Below, in pieces: positions 16,336-24,534 of a DNA stretch of 64,000 nucleotides. Below the pieces are notes generated by a model. That model was not told the DNA's origin, ran no database searches, and saw only the letters and a list, made by a program, of their open reading frames with translations. The translations under genes and the position numbers were made by a program. The DNA is taken from contig CAVYPC010000002.1 of assembly GCA_963770315.1 (NCBI GenBank), positions 930,001-994,000 on the forward strand. The letters run 5' to 3'. Every line of letters starts with the position of its first letter. The first letter of the stretch is position 1. This stretch comes from VRUE01 sp963770315 (lineage in GTDB: Bacteria > Actinomycetota > Thermoleophilia > Solirubrobacterales > 70-9).

Positions 16336-16679
16336 ACCCACCCTCTAAATCAGAAGATGAACCAAAACAGCATTCGTCTTCAATTTCGGATGATCGAGGA
16401 AGCAGGCCATCTCTCGTTGCCGTTGCGGCGAGTCGAAAGCAAAAACTGCACAGGCAGGTAGAGCGAGATGCCAATCGGCGCGAACTCGCAACCCTTCGCG
16501 ACCAACTCACCACCTCCCGGCATCCAAAGCAGACTGAGCGCTCGATCGAGACCCTGGAGCGTGAGCTGGGGCTCGCCTCTGATGATCCAGTCGTCGCAGC
16601 CGCGCTGGATGCATGGTCCGGCTGGGTAGGGGATCAACTGCCTCACGTCGCTAGTTGGTGCGAGGCGGCAGCGGCATGA
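16212..16679 (+). CDS. C-terminal frame of the replication-like protein
   Basis: 155 codons in a different frame from 15,868. The first third is the translated iterons. The remainder (SKPSLNPPSKSEDEPK, then a Lys/Arg-rich helical region and ELGLASDDPVVAAALDAW) looks like the normal low-complexity linker and C-domain of such initiators. It may be reached by a frame change, or the gene may be split. The stop overlaps the next gene (ATGA). Confidence 0.5.
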   Translation: MVSGGERAGADTVSALPGHGVLSRGTTCPPSPDTVSSKPSLNPPSKSEDEPKQHSSSISDDRGSRPSLVAVAASRKQKLHRQVERDANRRELATLRDQLTTSRHPKQTERSIETLERELGLASDDPVVAAALDAWSGWVGDQLPHVASWCEAAAA

Positions 16680-16858
16680 CGACGCTGACAGCTCTAACCA
16701 CCGAGGAGCTGCGAGATGAGATCGCATCCCTTCGCGAGATCGAGCGCGAGGCCCGTGGAATCACGGTCAATGCACCGGGGAGCAAGGCGCTGAACCAGGC
16801 CTGCGCCGAACGTGCCGAACTTGAAACGGAGCTACGCGCTGCGGAGGCGACAAGATGA
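16676..16858 (+). CDS. Small helical protein
   Basis: 60 aa, TTEELRDEIASLREIEREAR followed by a second helix ACAERAELETELRAAE. Probably a short coiled coil. Overlaps both neighbours by 4 bp (ATGA), so it is firmly part of the operon. Function unknown. Confidence 0.55.
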   Translation: MTTLTALTTEELRDEIASLREIEREARGITVNAPGSKALNQACAERAELETELRAAEATR

Positions 16859-17073
16859 CCGTTCGAGTCGATGCGGCGGTGCCGCGAGTTGCTCTCACCC
16901 CGCCAGAGGCGGCGGCATCCCTTGGTGTCGGCGCGACATTCTTCGACAACGAGATCGCCCCCGAGCTTCGGGTCATTCGGCGCGGCCGCAAGAGGCTGAT
17001 TCCCGTCACCGAGCTACAGCGCTGGACGGAAGAGAACGCCGGTCGGCCGGTCGCCGAGGAGGTTGCGAGCTAA
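16855..17073 (+). CDS. Excisionase-like HTH protein
   Basis: 72 aa MerR/excisionase-type domain: LTPPEAAASLGVGATFFDN, then VIRRGRKRLIPVTELQRWTE, the usual wing followed by a helix. A candidate Xis or directionality factor for the element integrase, or a regulator. Coupled by ATGA upstream and TAATG downstream. Confidence 0.7.
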   Translation: MTVRVDAAVPRVALTPPEAAASLGVGATFFDNEIAPELRVIRRGRKRLIPVTELQRWTEENAGRPVAEEVAS

Positions 17074-17414
17074 TGGCCCGAGGCCACGATCAGCTCAACC
17101 GCAGTATTCGAGTAGCGGCTGGCCGCCTCGACCCGCGCGAGCTGGCAGCGGAGGCCATCGCCGCCGCCGAGAGAGCCGGCGATGCAAGTGCGCTTCGCGA
17201 GCAGATCGCAACCGAGGCAGGGTTGCCGCCCGCGATGGGTAGTCGCCTACAAGGCCACGACGCTGGAGAGCTTGCCGCGGATGCGAAGGCCCTCGCCGAG
17301 ACCTTGGCCGAGGTGTGGCCGAACCCGCAACCGCCTACTGGCATGAACGCCCGGATCCGAGGCGCTGCTGGTCGCGAGGCAGCAGGTGGCGAATCTGGCG
17401 AGGGCCAAGCCTAA
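17073..17414 (+). CDS. Element protein with GLPxxM...RLxG motif (paralogue 1)
   Basis: 113 aa. Shares GLPPAMGSRLQGHDAGELAA and a terminal NARIRGAAGR with the protein at 18,417, which has GLPASMARRLRGGTRAELEA and NAHIRAVAGR. The two are therefore diverged paralogues inside one operon. Helical and charged. Function unknown. Confidence 0.6.
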   Translation: MARGHDQLNRSIRVAAGRLDPRELAAEAIAAAERAGDASALREQIATEAGLPPAMGSRLQGHDAGELAADAKALAETLAEVWPNPQPPTGMNARIRGAAGREAAGGESGEGQA

Positions 17415-17578
17415 TGGGCCGCTTCGAGCCTCTCGTTCCATGCCCTGGCCCCGGCAACGGCTCTTGCCCTGGCGGCGCGCTGGTTGAGCCAGGTCGGCGC
17501 TGCCGTGATTGCAGGGCGGCCAGTCACCACGTCATGGCCGCTTTGCCACCCGAACAACCCCAAACAAAAGACCGCTAG
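17414..17578 (+). CDS. Small Cys-rich protein
   Basis: 54 aa starting at the TAATG overlap. Four Cys in CPGPGNGSC and RRCRDC form a plausible zinc-ribbon knuckle. Its size and position suggest a small nucleic-acid-binding or regulatory protein. No family recognised. Confidence 0.5.
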   Translation: MGRFEPLVPCPGPGNGSCPGGALVEPGRRCRDCRAASHHVMAALPPEQPQTKDR

Positions 17579-17589
17579 GAGGTCAAAGA

Positions 17590-18417
17590 ATGTCAACGAA
17601 ATTGAAAATTGACCCGGCGATGGAGGATGGTGCTGTCCTGCTCGCCGAGGAAATCCTTCCGGCAAGTGAAGGTCGGCTCGAGCGCGCCAAGGCGCTCGAA
17701 GATGCGTGGAGTCCTTACCAGGAGACCAAGGAGCGCATCGACGCGGCAATCAAGCACCAGGAGGACATCGCCGAGGAACTTCGCGCTGGCCCCGATGAGG
17801 CCACTCGCAAGAGGCTGAGTGCCGAGCGGACCGCACTGACGGGAGAACTCGTCTACGCCGGCGCCGATATGGAGGCGGTGGCTGGGCCATATGCCTCCGC
17901 TCTGGGTCATTGGGCCACCGGCGTCGCCCAGCGCGCCACCGGTGAATACAAGCGGGTTGCTAGGGAGATACACCCATTGAAAATCGAGCGAATGAAGGTT
18001 CAGGGACGGCTGCAAGAGGCTAGGGGTGCCCTGGGGGAGCGGGAGAAGGAGAACGCCGAGCGCGACGGGCGCTGGCCGCCAAACTGGGGCGCCCCGTGCA
18101 CCGTCGTCAATGCCAAGGGCGAGCCGGAGATCGAAGCGGGGGCGGCAGACCTTGTCGCTGCGATTGAGGAGGTACAGCAACAGCACAGGGACGTAAACGC
18201 TCGAATCGCTGCGCTTGTCGAAGAGGGCGAGCGCTATGGGGCCGTCTTGAATGGCGCTAGTAGGGCGGTCGCAAAGTTCGGAGGTCGGTCCTATAACGGC
18301 AGCCTCTTCGACGCCTCCGGTCAGCGAGATTGGGTGAGGCGGACCCGAGCGCTGGTCAGCCAGAGGACGACGGGGATCACCGGCATGGCCGACGTTCTGA
18401 AGCCGGTGACGTTCTGA
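17590..18417 (+). CDS. Coiled-coil protein of unknown function
   Basis: 275 aa. AGGAGG at 17,577-17,582 supports ATG 17590. Long helical segments (SEGRLERAKALEDAWSPYQE, KVQGRLQEARGALGEREKE) and a short Trp/Pro-rich centre GRWPPNWGAPC. The heptad-like pattern suggests a structural or scaffold-like role, but there is no recognised domain. Confidence 0.6.
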   Translation: MSTKLKIDPAMEDGAVLLAEEILPASEGRLERAKALEDAWSPYQETKERIDAAIKHQEDIAEELRAGPDEATRKRLSAERTALTGELVYAGADMEAVAGPYASALGHWATGVAQRATGEYKRVAREIHPLKIERMKVQGRLQEARGALGEREKENAERDGRWPPNWGAPCTVVNAKGEPEIEAGAADLVAAIEEVQQQHRDVNARIAALVEEGERYGAVLNGASRAVAKFGGRSYNGSLFDASGQRDWVRRTRALVSQRTTGITGMADVLKPVTF

Positions 18418-18710
18418 TGTTGACGCAAGAAGAAGCAGCAGCCATCCGTGCCGCCGAACTTCGGATCACCGTGGCATCGGAGAAGGGCCTGCCGGCTAGC
18501 ATGGCTCGCCGCCTACGTGGCGGAACCCGGGCCGAGCTCGAAGCCGACGCCGACCAGCTGGCCCCGCACTTCGAGCCAGCCGAGCCAGCGAAGCCGGATT
18601 CGATGACCGACTTCATCCGCGCCAAGGTCGGACGACAGCCCGAGCGACCCAGGCAAACCGGCCCGCACGATGACATCAACGCCCACATACGAGCGGTGGC
18701 TGGCCGCTGA
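18417..18710 (+). CDS. Element protein with GLPxxM...RLxG motif (paralogue 2)
   Basis: 97 aa, start overlapping the previous stop (TGATG). Related to the protein at 17,073. It carries two copies of an IRxxxGR tail motif: MTDFIRAKVGR and INAHIRAVAGR. Helical; function unknown. Confidence 0.6.
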   Translation: MLTQEEAAAIRAAELRITVASEKGLPASMARRLRGGTRAELEADADQLAPHFEPAEPAKPDSMTDFIRAKVGRQPERPRQTGPHDDINAHIRAVAGR

Positions 18711-18949
18711 TGCTTTCCGATCTTGCCGCGCACCCTCGCTGTGCGGTAGCGCGCGTCCATCGAGGCGCTGCGCCTGCATCCGTTGTCGCCGTCTCCTTTC
18801 CGGCGGCGACGGATGCAGAGGCCTTCCCTCGGGGCGCGATGCCCAATGCAACTCACCCAGGGGGGCAACCCCCAACGAGGCGATCTGGACACCGCAGCCC
18901 CGACTGGAAAGAAAATGCGCAATGCCCCAGCGGCTGGTTTTGAGGCCCG
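18711..18949. other. Leader of the terminase-like gene with an 18-bp hairpin; candidate packaging site
   Basis: Arms 18,774-18,791 and 18,801-18,818 pair over 18 bp with only two G-U pairs around a 9-nt TCTCCTTTC loop. A 77-codon frame (18,710-18,943) spans it but looks non-coding (Ala/Arg/Pro mixture, no motif). In many phages and satellites cos or pac lies just upstream of the small terminase gene, as here. A terminator or attenuator is the alternative. Confidence 0.45.
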
Positions 18950-19360
18950 TTGAAGGCGCCCGACTCACTCGGCGGCGCGGGTAAGCGGCTGTGGAAAGCG
19001 GTCACTGGCGACTTGCCCAAGGGGTGGGAGCTCGATCAACGAGAGGTGGCGATCCTCACCCTTGCGGCGCGTCAAATGGACGATCTTGCACGACTCGATC
19101 GCATCATCGCCAAACAGGGGGCGATGGCAATGGGTTCAACCGGCCAGCCCGTCGTACACCCGGCCATCTCCGAGGCTCGTCAGGCGCGTCTTGCGATCGG
19201 CAAGCTCCTGGGCCAGCTCGCTCTGCCCGATGAGGATGAGGAGCCTGCAACTGAGGCGTCTCGCCGCGGGAGGCGGGCAGCCCAAGCGCGTTGGGATCGA
19301 AAGGATCAGGTTGCCCAACGCCGGCAGCGATCCAAACAGGGCGGGCATGGCGCGGCGTAA
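18950..19360 (+). CDS. Terminase small subunit-like protein (P27 type)
   Basis: 136 aa from TTG 18950. GGAGKRLWKAVTGDLPKGWE, then ELDQREVAILTLAARQMDDL, then GSTGQPVVHPAISEARQARL and a basic C-terminal tail RRGRRAAQARW match the P27-like small-terminase pattern. It would bind the packaging site. No large terminase subunit is present anywhere in the element, so it would have to work with a helper phage enzyme, as in satellites. Confidence 0.65.
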   Translation: MKAPDSLGGAGKRLWKAVTGDLPKGWELDQREVAILTLAARQMDDLARLDRIIAKQGAMAMGSTGQPVVHPAISEARQARLAIGKLLGQLALPDEDEEPATEASRRGRRAAQARWDRKDQVAQRRQRSKQGGHGAA

Positions 19361-19646
19361 GCGGATCGAGTCATCGGGGGGCTCGCCAGTTGATGACGCC
19401 GCATTGGCGCGGCGTCTGCACCACTACTCGACATTCCTCATGCCCCGAGATGTGGTCGAGGGGGATTCCGGCTCTGCGCGGGTGCAACTTGCCGAAGATG
19501 CGATCCACGATGAGGCTCGCCGCTCTGGGGGCCAGTCGATCGACAAGCGCGTCAGCGCGATGGAGGGATTACTTGACGAGCTTGGACTCCTCGAGAGTGC
19601 GCGGCTACATGCGAATCATCTGGCGGTAAACCGAGGGGCACGATGA
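19347..19646 (+). CDS. Hypothetical protein
   Basis: 99 aa, overlapping the terminase-like gene by 14 bp. Helical, with LLDELGLLESARLHANHLAV near the end and basic ends. No family recognised. Overlaps the next gene by ATGA. Confidence 0.5.
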   Translation: MARRKRIESSGGSPVDDAALARRLHHYSTFLMPRDVVEGDSGSARVQLAEDAIHDEARRSGGQSIDKRVSAMEGLLDELGLLESARLHANHLAVNRGAR

Positions 19647-19945
19647 GCGGCCATCTGCCTAGTCGCTTCGATCAGGTTGCCGACCAGTTGATCGATGAGC
19701 TCGCTCCTCGTCTCCTCGAGCGCGTTGCCGAGCTTATCGCTGAGCGCTACGGACCCCTACCGCCCCTCCTTGATGCCGCTGGGGCTGGAACCTACCTCGG
19801 CATCGACGAAGCCACTGTGCGCAATTGGGCGCGGGACGGGCGCATACCTGTCATCCGCCTCGGCGATGGCCCCAAGAGCCGCCTCCGGTTCGACCCGCAG
19901 GCGCTTCGTGACCACCTTACATCGGCGCCGAATGTCACTGAATAG
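19643..19945 (+). CDS. Excisionase-like HTH protein
   Basis: 100 aa. N-terminal amphipathic helices (VADQLIDELAPRLLERVAEL), then a MerR/excisionase-type HTH: LDAAGAGTYLGIDEATVRNW, GRIPVIRLGDGPKSRLRF. Second such protein in the element. Could be a recombination directionality factor or a regulator. Confidence 0.65.
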   Translation: MSGHLPSRFDQVADQLIDELAPRLLERVAELIAERYGPLPPLLDAAGAGTYLGIDEATVRNWARDGRIPVIRLGDGPKSRLRFDPQALRDHLTSAPNVTE

Positions 19946-20339
19946 GAGTCGGTGCCATCCGTTGTCGCGGTATCGGTTTGATCGACGGGGACTGCTGCCA
20001 GTGTGGTCGGTACACACCGTGAACGGCCATACACAGACGACGGACTCAGCCCAACTGCCGACCACCGAAAGCGCCCAAGCGCTGATCTGTGTGGCTGGCT
20101 TCGAGTTTGGCGGCTGTCGGTTCATCCGCGGTCACTCTCGCGTCCCGCCCTCGCACCCCGTGGCTTGCGCCTTCCTGGAGGCTTTCGCGCGTCCCAGGAA
20201 CGGCCGACTCAGGGTACCGGGCCTCCTACGCGACCTAGCCCGCAAGGTCCGTGTCGCTCGGCGTGAACGGCGACACTCTGAGGACGCGATCTTGCGGAAT
20301 ATCGAGGACATCCTTGTCGATGCGGGGAGCGAGCTATGA
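19932..20339 (+). CDS. Hypothetical protein
   Basis: 135 aa from ATG 19932; GTG 20019 would give 106 aa. The C-terminal half is basic and helical (LRDLARKVRVARRERRHSED, then NIEDILVDAG). Overlaps the tape-measure gene by 4 bp. Not recognised. Confidence 0.45.
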   Translation: MSLNRSRCHPLSRYRFDRRGLLPVWSVHTVNGHTQTTDSAQLPTTESAQALICVAGFEFGGCRFIRGHSRVPPSHPVACAFLEAFARPRNGRLRVPGLLRDLARKVRVARRERRHSEDAILRNIEDILVDAGSEL

Positions 20340-22079
20340 GCGGTAGCAGCGACCTGATCCAGCTCAGGATGAAACTGCTTGGTGGCCGCGCCGTGGTATC
20401 CGAGACCGATCGGGTCTCGAAATCTGTCAAGGGGCTCGGCCGGTCGACGAGCGAGACGGCGACCAAACAGCGGTTTGCCGAACGGTCGACCTCTCGGCTG
20501 ACGGCTTCCTACAAGAAGCTTGGCAGCACCGCCAAATGGGGGCTCGGCATTCTCGGCGCCAGCGGTGTCTTTGCGATCGAGTCTTCTATCCACGCCACTG
20601 AGGAACTGGCGAAGACGACCACGGGACTCTCGCGGAACATGGGCCTAAGCACCGAAGCCGCTTCCCGGTGGGGCGCTGTCGCGATGGCTCGCGAAATCGA
20701 CTCGAAACAGTTGGGCATGGCAATGGGCACGCTCGGCAAACACTTCGTTGAAGCCGCCCACAAAGGCGGGGCTGCGATGACTCCCTTCCATCAGCTCGGG
20801 ATCACCCAGGAAGAAGTTGCCAAGGGTGCCCACAACACCAACGACGCGATCATGATCGCCGCCAAGGCATTCGGGAAAGCCGAAGGCGGCCCGGTGCGCC
20901 AGGCGGCTGCGATGGGGCTGCTCGGAAAAGCATGGTCGACGGTGCTGCCGCTCATGTCAGGAGGCACCAAGGAACTACAGGAACAGCTTCACTGGGCGGA
21001 CAAATACGGCGTCACGCTGGGCAGCAACACCAACAAGCGCATCATGGAGATGGTCCAGGCCCAGCGGGAGAACAAAGTCGCGATGCTGGGTTTGGAGATC
21101 TCCATGACCAAGGCTCTGATGCCGGCGATCAAGGCGGGCGACGAACAGCTTCAGGAATTCATCGCCACCCTGAACAGCCCGAACCTGACCAAGGAACAGA
21201 AGATTTCCCGCATCAGCCACCAGTTCCTGATGCTTGAGGACGACCTGGTTGAAATCATCGCAAAGGCCATCCCCCACGTCGCCGAGGAGGGCGGGCGGCT
21301 AGGGGTTGCGGTGGGCGGCGCGGTATGGCACGGGTTTACCCACTCGAGCCTCGTGGGCAAGCTCACCATCACTGCCTGGCTTGTGAAATACATGGGAGGT
21401 GGTGGTCTCATTCGCAGTGCGGCCGGCTCGGTTGGTCGCATGATCGCGTGGGGAATGGTGGCGACACTGATGCCTCGCCTCGCCGAGGAGTTCGCGGTTA
21501 CCGGCAGCGTTGGTCTGATGCTGAAAGCTCGCTGGGCGAACTTGGGCTCGATGTCTGGGCGGGTGTTCGTCGCCGGGTGGGCTCTTGGGCTCGCTCTGAT
21601 CGGGTTCGAGCTGGCGGAACAACTGGACACAACGAACTCACTTCAGGGCGTGGGGCATAAACGCCGCGGAAGACTTCGCCAACGGGATGATCGAAGGGCT
21701 CAACCAGCTATCGCAGATCGGGAAACTTCCCGGGGAAATGAACCCCGTCCTTGAATTGCTCGGCGTGGATCCGTCAGATCCGATCCCACCCGTCAATCTG
21801 CATGCGCCGCACGCGCCAAGGAACAAGTCCGGACTTCCCCACGCCGATCTCAACCATCCGAACAATCCTTTCCATATCGGTGGCCGGGGTCACAAACGCC
21901 CGAGGGTGGCGGCTCAGAGTCGAACGCCTCGCCGAGCTGAGCTGATGGCAAGCCCTCAGAGAGGTGGTTCCGGCGGACGGCCAATCGTCATTAGGCTCGA
22001 GCACAAGACCGAGCTCGACGGAAGGGTTGTTGCGGAGTCGGTTACTCAGCATGCGCTTGACGCGGCGGCGCTGGCGTGA
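20336..22079 (+). CDS. Phage tail tape-measure protein, frameshifted
   Basis: The first frame (20,336-21,754) has the tape-measure pattern: helical N-domain, LMSGGTKELQEQLHWADKYG, long amphipathic helices, then hydrophobic segments (AGWALGLALIGFELAEQL). Similarity breaks at the GGGG run at 21,652-21,655. Dropping one G joins it to the second frame, INAAEDFANGMIEGLNQLSQ..., which ends with the typical IVIRLEHKTELDGRVVAESV tail at 22,079. The combined length, about 580 aa, is short for a tail tape measure. It is either a recent disabling insertion or a programmed +1 shift. Confidence 0.7.
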
Positions 22080-22106
22080 GGCCAAATGCGAAAGGAGTTG
22101 AGGTCG

Positions 22107-22478
22107 ATGGGTAAGGGAGCAAGGAGTCGCGCGGCTCGGGAGCAGGAGGGCCAGCGAGAGTTGACAACCCTGTTTTGCGGAACCGCTGGCGCCTATGGCG
22201 CTTACATCAAGACACATGGGCTAGTACCGGCTGAACAGACGGGCGTCTTACTCTTTGACGACGCTGACTCCGCCCGAGACTATGGGCTCGGTGCTACGGA
22301 TCGGCTGAGGGCTGAAGGCTCCAACGATCGGAGGGCGCTAGTCGTGGAAGTCAAGCTAGATCCGTCGCGGGTAATTGCTGATCCCGAGTGGCCGGGGTGC
22401 TGGTGGGCCAAGCGAGGCGTGAGGGCGGGAGAGGTTGTTGACCTTCACTTCTTTGCCGCCAGCGAGATGGAGCGCTGA
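22107..22478 (+). CDS. Hypothetical protein, possibly ADP-ribosyltransferase-like fold
   Basis: 123 aa. AAGGAG about 9 nt upstream favours ATG 22107 over ATG 22086. The layout LFCGTAGAYGAYIKTHGLVP, TGVLLFDDADSARDYGLG, VVEVKLDPSRV loosely recalls small ART-like or phosphotransferase-like domains (GT...I..GL...D...A..Y...V.LD). Catalytic residues cannot be assigned, so this is a weak suggestion only. Confidence 0.45.
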   Translation: MGKGARSRAAREQEGQRELTTLFCGTAGAYGAYIKTHGLVPAEQTGVLLFDDADSARDYGLGATDRLRAEGSNDRRALVVEVKLDPSRVIADPEWPGCWWAKRGVRAGEVVDLHFFAASEMER

Positions 22479-22493
22479 AGGTGGCTGTCTCGC

Positions 22494-22856
22494 CTAGGCA
22501 GGTGCTGGCGGCTCGTGATGAACGGCCGCCGCGAAGTCGAACTGGCAGCTCGGGCAGACCGTCCGGCCTCTCTTCACATTCTCTCCGCAGGCTAGGCAGG
22601 TTCGCCCCCGCGGGCGCGACATGAACCAGATCAGAGAGAGGATTACGAAGCCGAAAAACCAGATGAACCAGAGGGCGATGACGCCGATTCCCGTTCCCGC
22701 CGTCGAGCCGGCTTCACATGCACCCCTGTAGGCCTCGTGGGCGCATTGATTGGTCGGGTCGGCGCTGGCAATCGCGCCAACTATCCACGCCGCCATCAGC
22801 ACGCACCAGACAACGATCAGCCAGGTCATCTTCCGCCAGCGGGGTAGTCGCATCAT
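22494..22856 (-). CDS. Two-TM membrane protein with zinc ribbon
   Basis: 120 aa: membrane helix 1 (TWLIVVWCVLMAAWIVGAIA), a short outer loop with two Cys, membrane helix 2 (IGVIALWFIWFFGFVILSLI), then a cytoplasmic zinc ribbon with CLAC and CPSC. The ATG overlaps the stop of the DUF2510 protein gene. The pair reads against the main operon and may be lysogenic cargo such as an exclusion or defence gene. Confidence 0.65.
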   Translation of the reverse strand: MMRLPRWRKMTWLIVVWCVLMAAWIVGAIASADPTNQCAHEAYRGACEAGSTAGTGIGVIALWFIWFFGFVILSLIWFMSRPRGRTCLACGENVKRGRTVCPSCQFDFAAAVHHEPPAPA

Positions 22857-23128
22857 CAGTTCCCGTAGGCGCTCGGCAGTTCCTTCACCACGAACTTGAC
22901 GGGCAGGTAGAAGGTGTCCGGCGATGCCTGCGCGGCGAGCAGGATGACGATCCAGGCGCCGAGCACCCCGACGCAGACGGCGCCGGCGATTTGACGAGGG
23001 GTGAGAGTAGCTCCACGAGGTGCCGGTGCGCGATTGTCGGTCCAGACACTCCCGTCCCAGAAGCGCAGCCCTCCGTCCTGCTCATACCAGCCAGCGGCGT
23101 TTTGGGCCGAAGCTGCCTCCTGCGCCAT
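22856..23128 (-). CDS. DUF2510 membrane protein
   Basis: 90 aa. The DUF2510 signature AGWYEQDGGLRFWDGSVWT lies at residues 12-30, followed by one membrane helix (IAGAVCVGVLGAWIVILLAA). Coupled to the zinc-ribbon membrane protein. DUF2510 is common in actinobacterial membrane proteins. Role unknown. Confidence 0.75.
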   Translation of the reverse strand: MAQEAASAQNAAGWYEQDGGLRFWDGSVWTDNRAPAPRGATLTPRQIAGAVCVGVLGAWIVILLAAQASPDTFYLPVKFVVKELPSAYGN

Positions 23129-23252
23129 CTCAGACCTCCCCAGTCATTTGGTCGCCCACGAAGATCGCGACCGTACCAAACTTCTGCCTCGTCGTCCCTG
23201 GTGTGTCGCACTGCCCCTTCCGTCGTCGTGGGGTGGATAGGCTCGGGTCCCC

Positions 23253-23780
23253 GTGCTCAGCCTGTTGGCCGTCATTGCCGCATTCGTCGCCGCTTTTGCG
23301 GCTGTGGTTGGGACGTTCCTGGCGAGCAGGAACACCCAGAGATCGATCGAAGCGTTGGAGTTGCCGTTCTTGATCCCGGATCTCGGGATAAAAGACCACT
23401 GGCGACTTCACTTCGAGACGGGCAACACGGCTGTCCTTGCGCTCCGGGTGCCCATGCACAACCTCGGAACCGGTCCAGCGATCCTTGGGGACGTGCAGCT
23501 CGTCGTTGGGGGAGACCAGATCCTTGCTCAGCCGGGAGGCGAAATTCCCTTCCGATCCGGCGAGGCTCAGTCCCTGCCCTTTCAGCTCCTCGAGCAGCAA
23601 GAGCCCGAGTTCGAGCAGGAGGGCGAGTTGCGGATCTACTACACCCACGCATCGGGAACCCGGTACATGACCCGGTGCCACGTCAAAGTAGACGAGGCAG
23701 GGGTTCTGCCCACGAGCTTTCAGCGGGAGCCCTCAGATGGTGCCGAGCGCCGGTTTCTCTTTCGGTCCTACGGACGTTAG
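23253..23780 (+). CDS. Membrane-anchored hypothetical protein
   Basis: 175 aa from GTG 23253. N-terminal membrane helix (LLAVIAAFVAAFAAVVGTFL), then a beta-rich extracytoplasmic or cytoplasmic domain (LRVPMHNLGTGPAILGDVQL) and an acidic Gln/Glu stretch. Not recognised. Its 3' end overlaps the convergent HTH gene by 48 bp. Confidence 0.55.
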   Translation: MLSLLAVIAAFVAAFAAVVGTFLASRNTQRSIEALELPFLIPDLGIKDHWRLHFETGNTAVLALRVPMHNLGTGPAILGDVQLVVGGDQILAQPGGEIPFRSGEAQSLPFQLLEQQEPEFEQEGELRIYYTHASGTRYMTRCHVKVDEAGVLPTSFQREPSDGAERRFLFRSYGR

Positions 23781-23981
23781 GCCCTCTCGCTCGACGGCGA
23801 CCAAACCGCAGGCGATCAGCACTCGAACGTGGTAGCGGGCGACTGCCGTCTCTAGGTCGAACGCTCGTGCCAGGCCCTCCAGCGGCACGGGCTTGTCTGC
23901 AGCAGCGATGCGCTGTTGCAATGTCGCGCGAGCGGGATGGTGGAGAGCACGGACAAGCGCTTGGGAACGTGGCAGGTGCAT
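23733..23981 (-). CDS. ArsR-like winged-helix regulator
   Basis: 82 aa. RALHHPARATLQQRIAA, then LEGLARAFDLETAVARYHVR and VLIACGLVAVEREG make a typical winged-HTH with recognition helix ETAVARYHVRVL. No metal-binding Cys. It is divergent from the XRE gene at 24,054 with a 72-bp shared region, so the two probably form a regulatory switch. Confidence 0.65.
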   Translation of the reverse strand: MHLPRSQALVRALHHPARATLQQRIAAADKPVPLEGLARAFDLETAVARYHVRVLIACGLVAVEREGLTSVGPKEKPALGTI

Positions 23982-24053
23982 GCAGGGAATCCTTTCGACC
24001 TCAATCGGAATTGAACGGTCTAGGTACCCTATGACAATCTGGCAGGTTGCGAT

Positions 24054-24308
24054 ATGGGAGGCGCGGCGAACCTGCGCAAAGTGCCCGCCCGCCCCGATAG
24101 TCCTCCCGCCGCATTCGCCGCCAACGTCGAGCGGCTACGTGAAGCTCGCGGCCTCACGCAAGAGCAGCTTGGATGGGCCTGCGGCATCCATCAGACGGCG
24201 GTCGCTCGAATCGAGAGCGGCGAGCGGAAACCGACGCTGCCGACGATCTTCAAGCTGGCACGCGGGCTGGAGGTTCCGCCCGCCGAGCTGTTCGCTGGGA
24301 TCGACTGA
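24054..24308 (+). CDS. XRE-type HTH regulator
   Basis: 84 aa: LREARGLTQEQLGWACGIHQ, then TAVARIESGERKPTLPTIFK and LARGLEVPPAELF form a standard Cro/CI-type HTH. Divergent from the ArsR-like gene. It precedes the second rightward operon of the element and may control it. Confidence 0.8.
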   Translation: MGGAANLRKVPARPDSPPAAFAANVERLREARGLTQEQLGWACGIHQTAVARIESGERKPTLPTIFKLARGLEVPPAELFAGID

Positions 24309-24375
24309 GCGCCAAGCGCAGCAAGCCAGCCTTGACGCGCTGCTGCCTGCGGGTGTAGCCTCGCGAGCAATAAGC

Positions 24376-24404
24376 GGGGCCGGCGTGCGGAAACACCCGG
24401 CCCC
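24376..24404. other. GC-rich hairpin upstream of the second operon
   Basis: GGGGCCGG (24,376-24,383) and CCGGCCCC (24,397-24,404) form a perfect 8-bp stem with a 13-nt loop. No T-run follows in either direction, so it is a weak terminator or attenuator candidate. The rest of 24,309-24,534 shows no gene. Confidence 0.4.
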
Positions 24405-24534
24405 TGGCGCTCGGCTCAGTCAGACCAGGCCGAACGCGAGGGGAAGGGTACCCGTGTCGGCGGCCTTGGAAAAGCAGCCCCCGGCGGCGTTGGCGCGCCA
24501 ACCGAGGGCCTGACCAAAGGAGAACTGACCTCCA

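Noticed and set aside
18710..18943. 77-codon protein before the terminase-like gene
   Set aside because: It spans a strong hairpin, has an Ala/Arg/Pro composition typical of non-coding frames and shows no motif; kept only as a possible frame within a regulatory leader.
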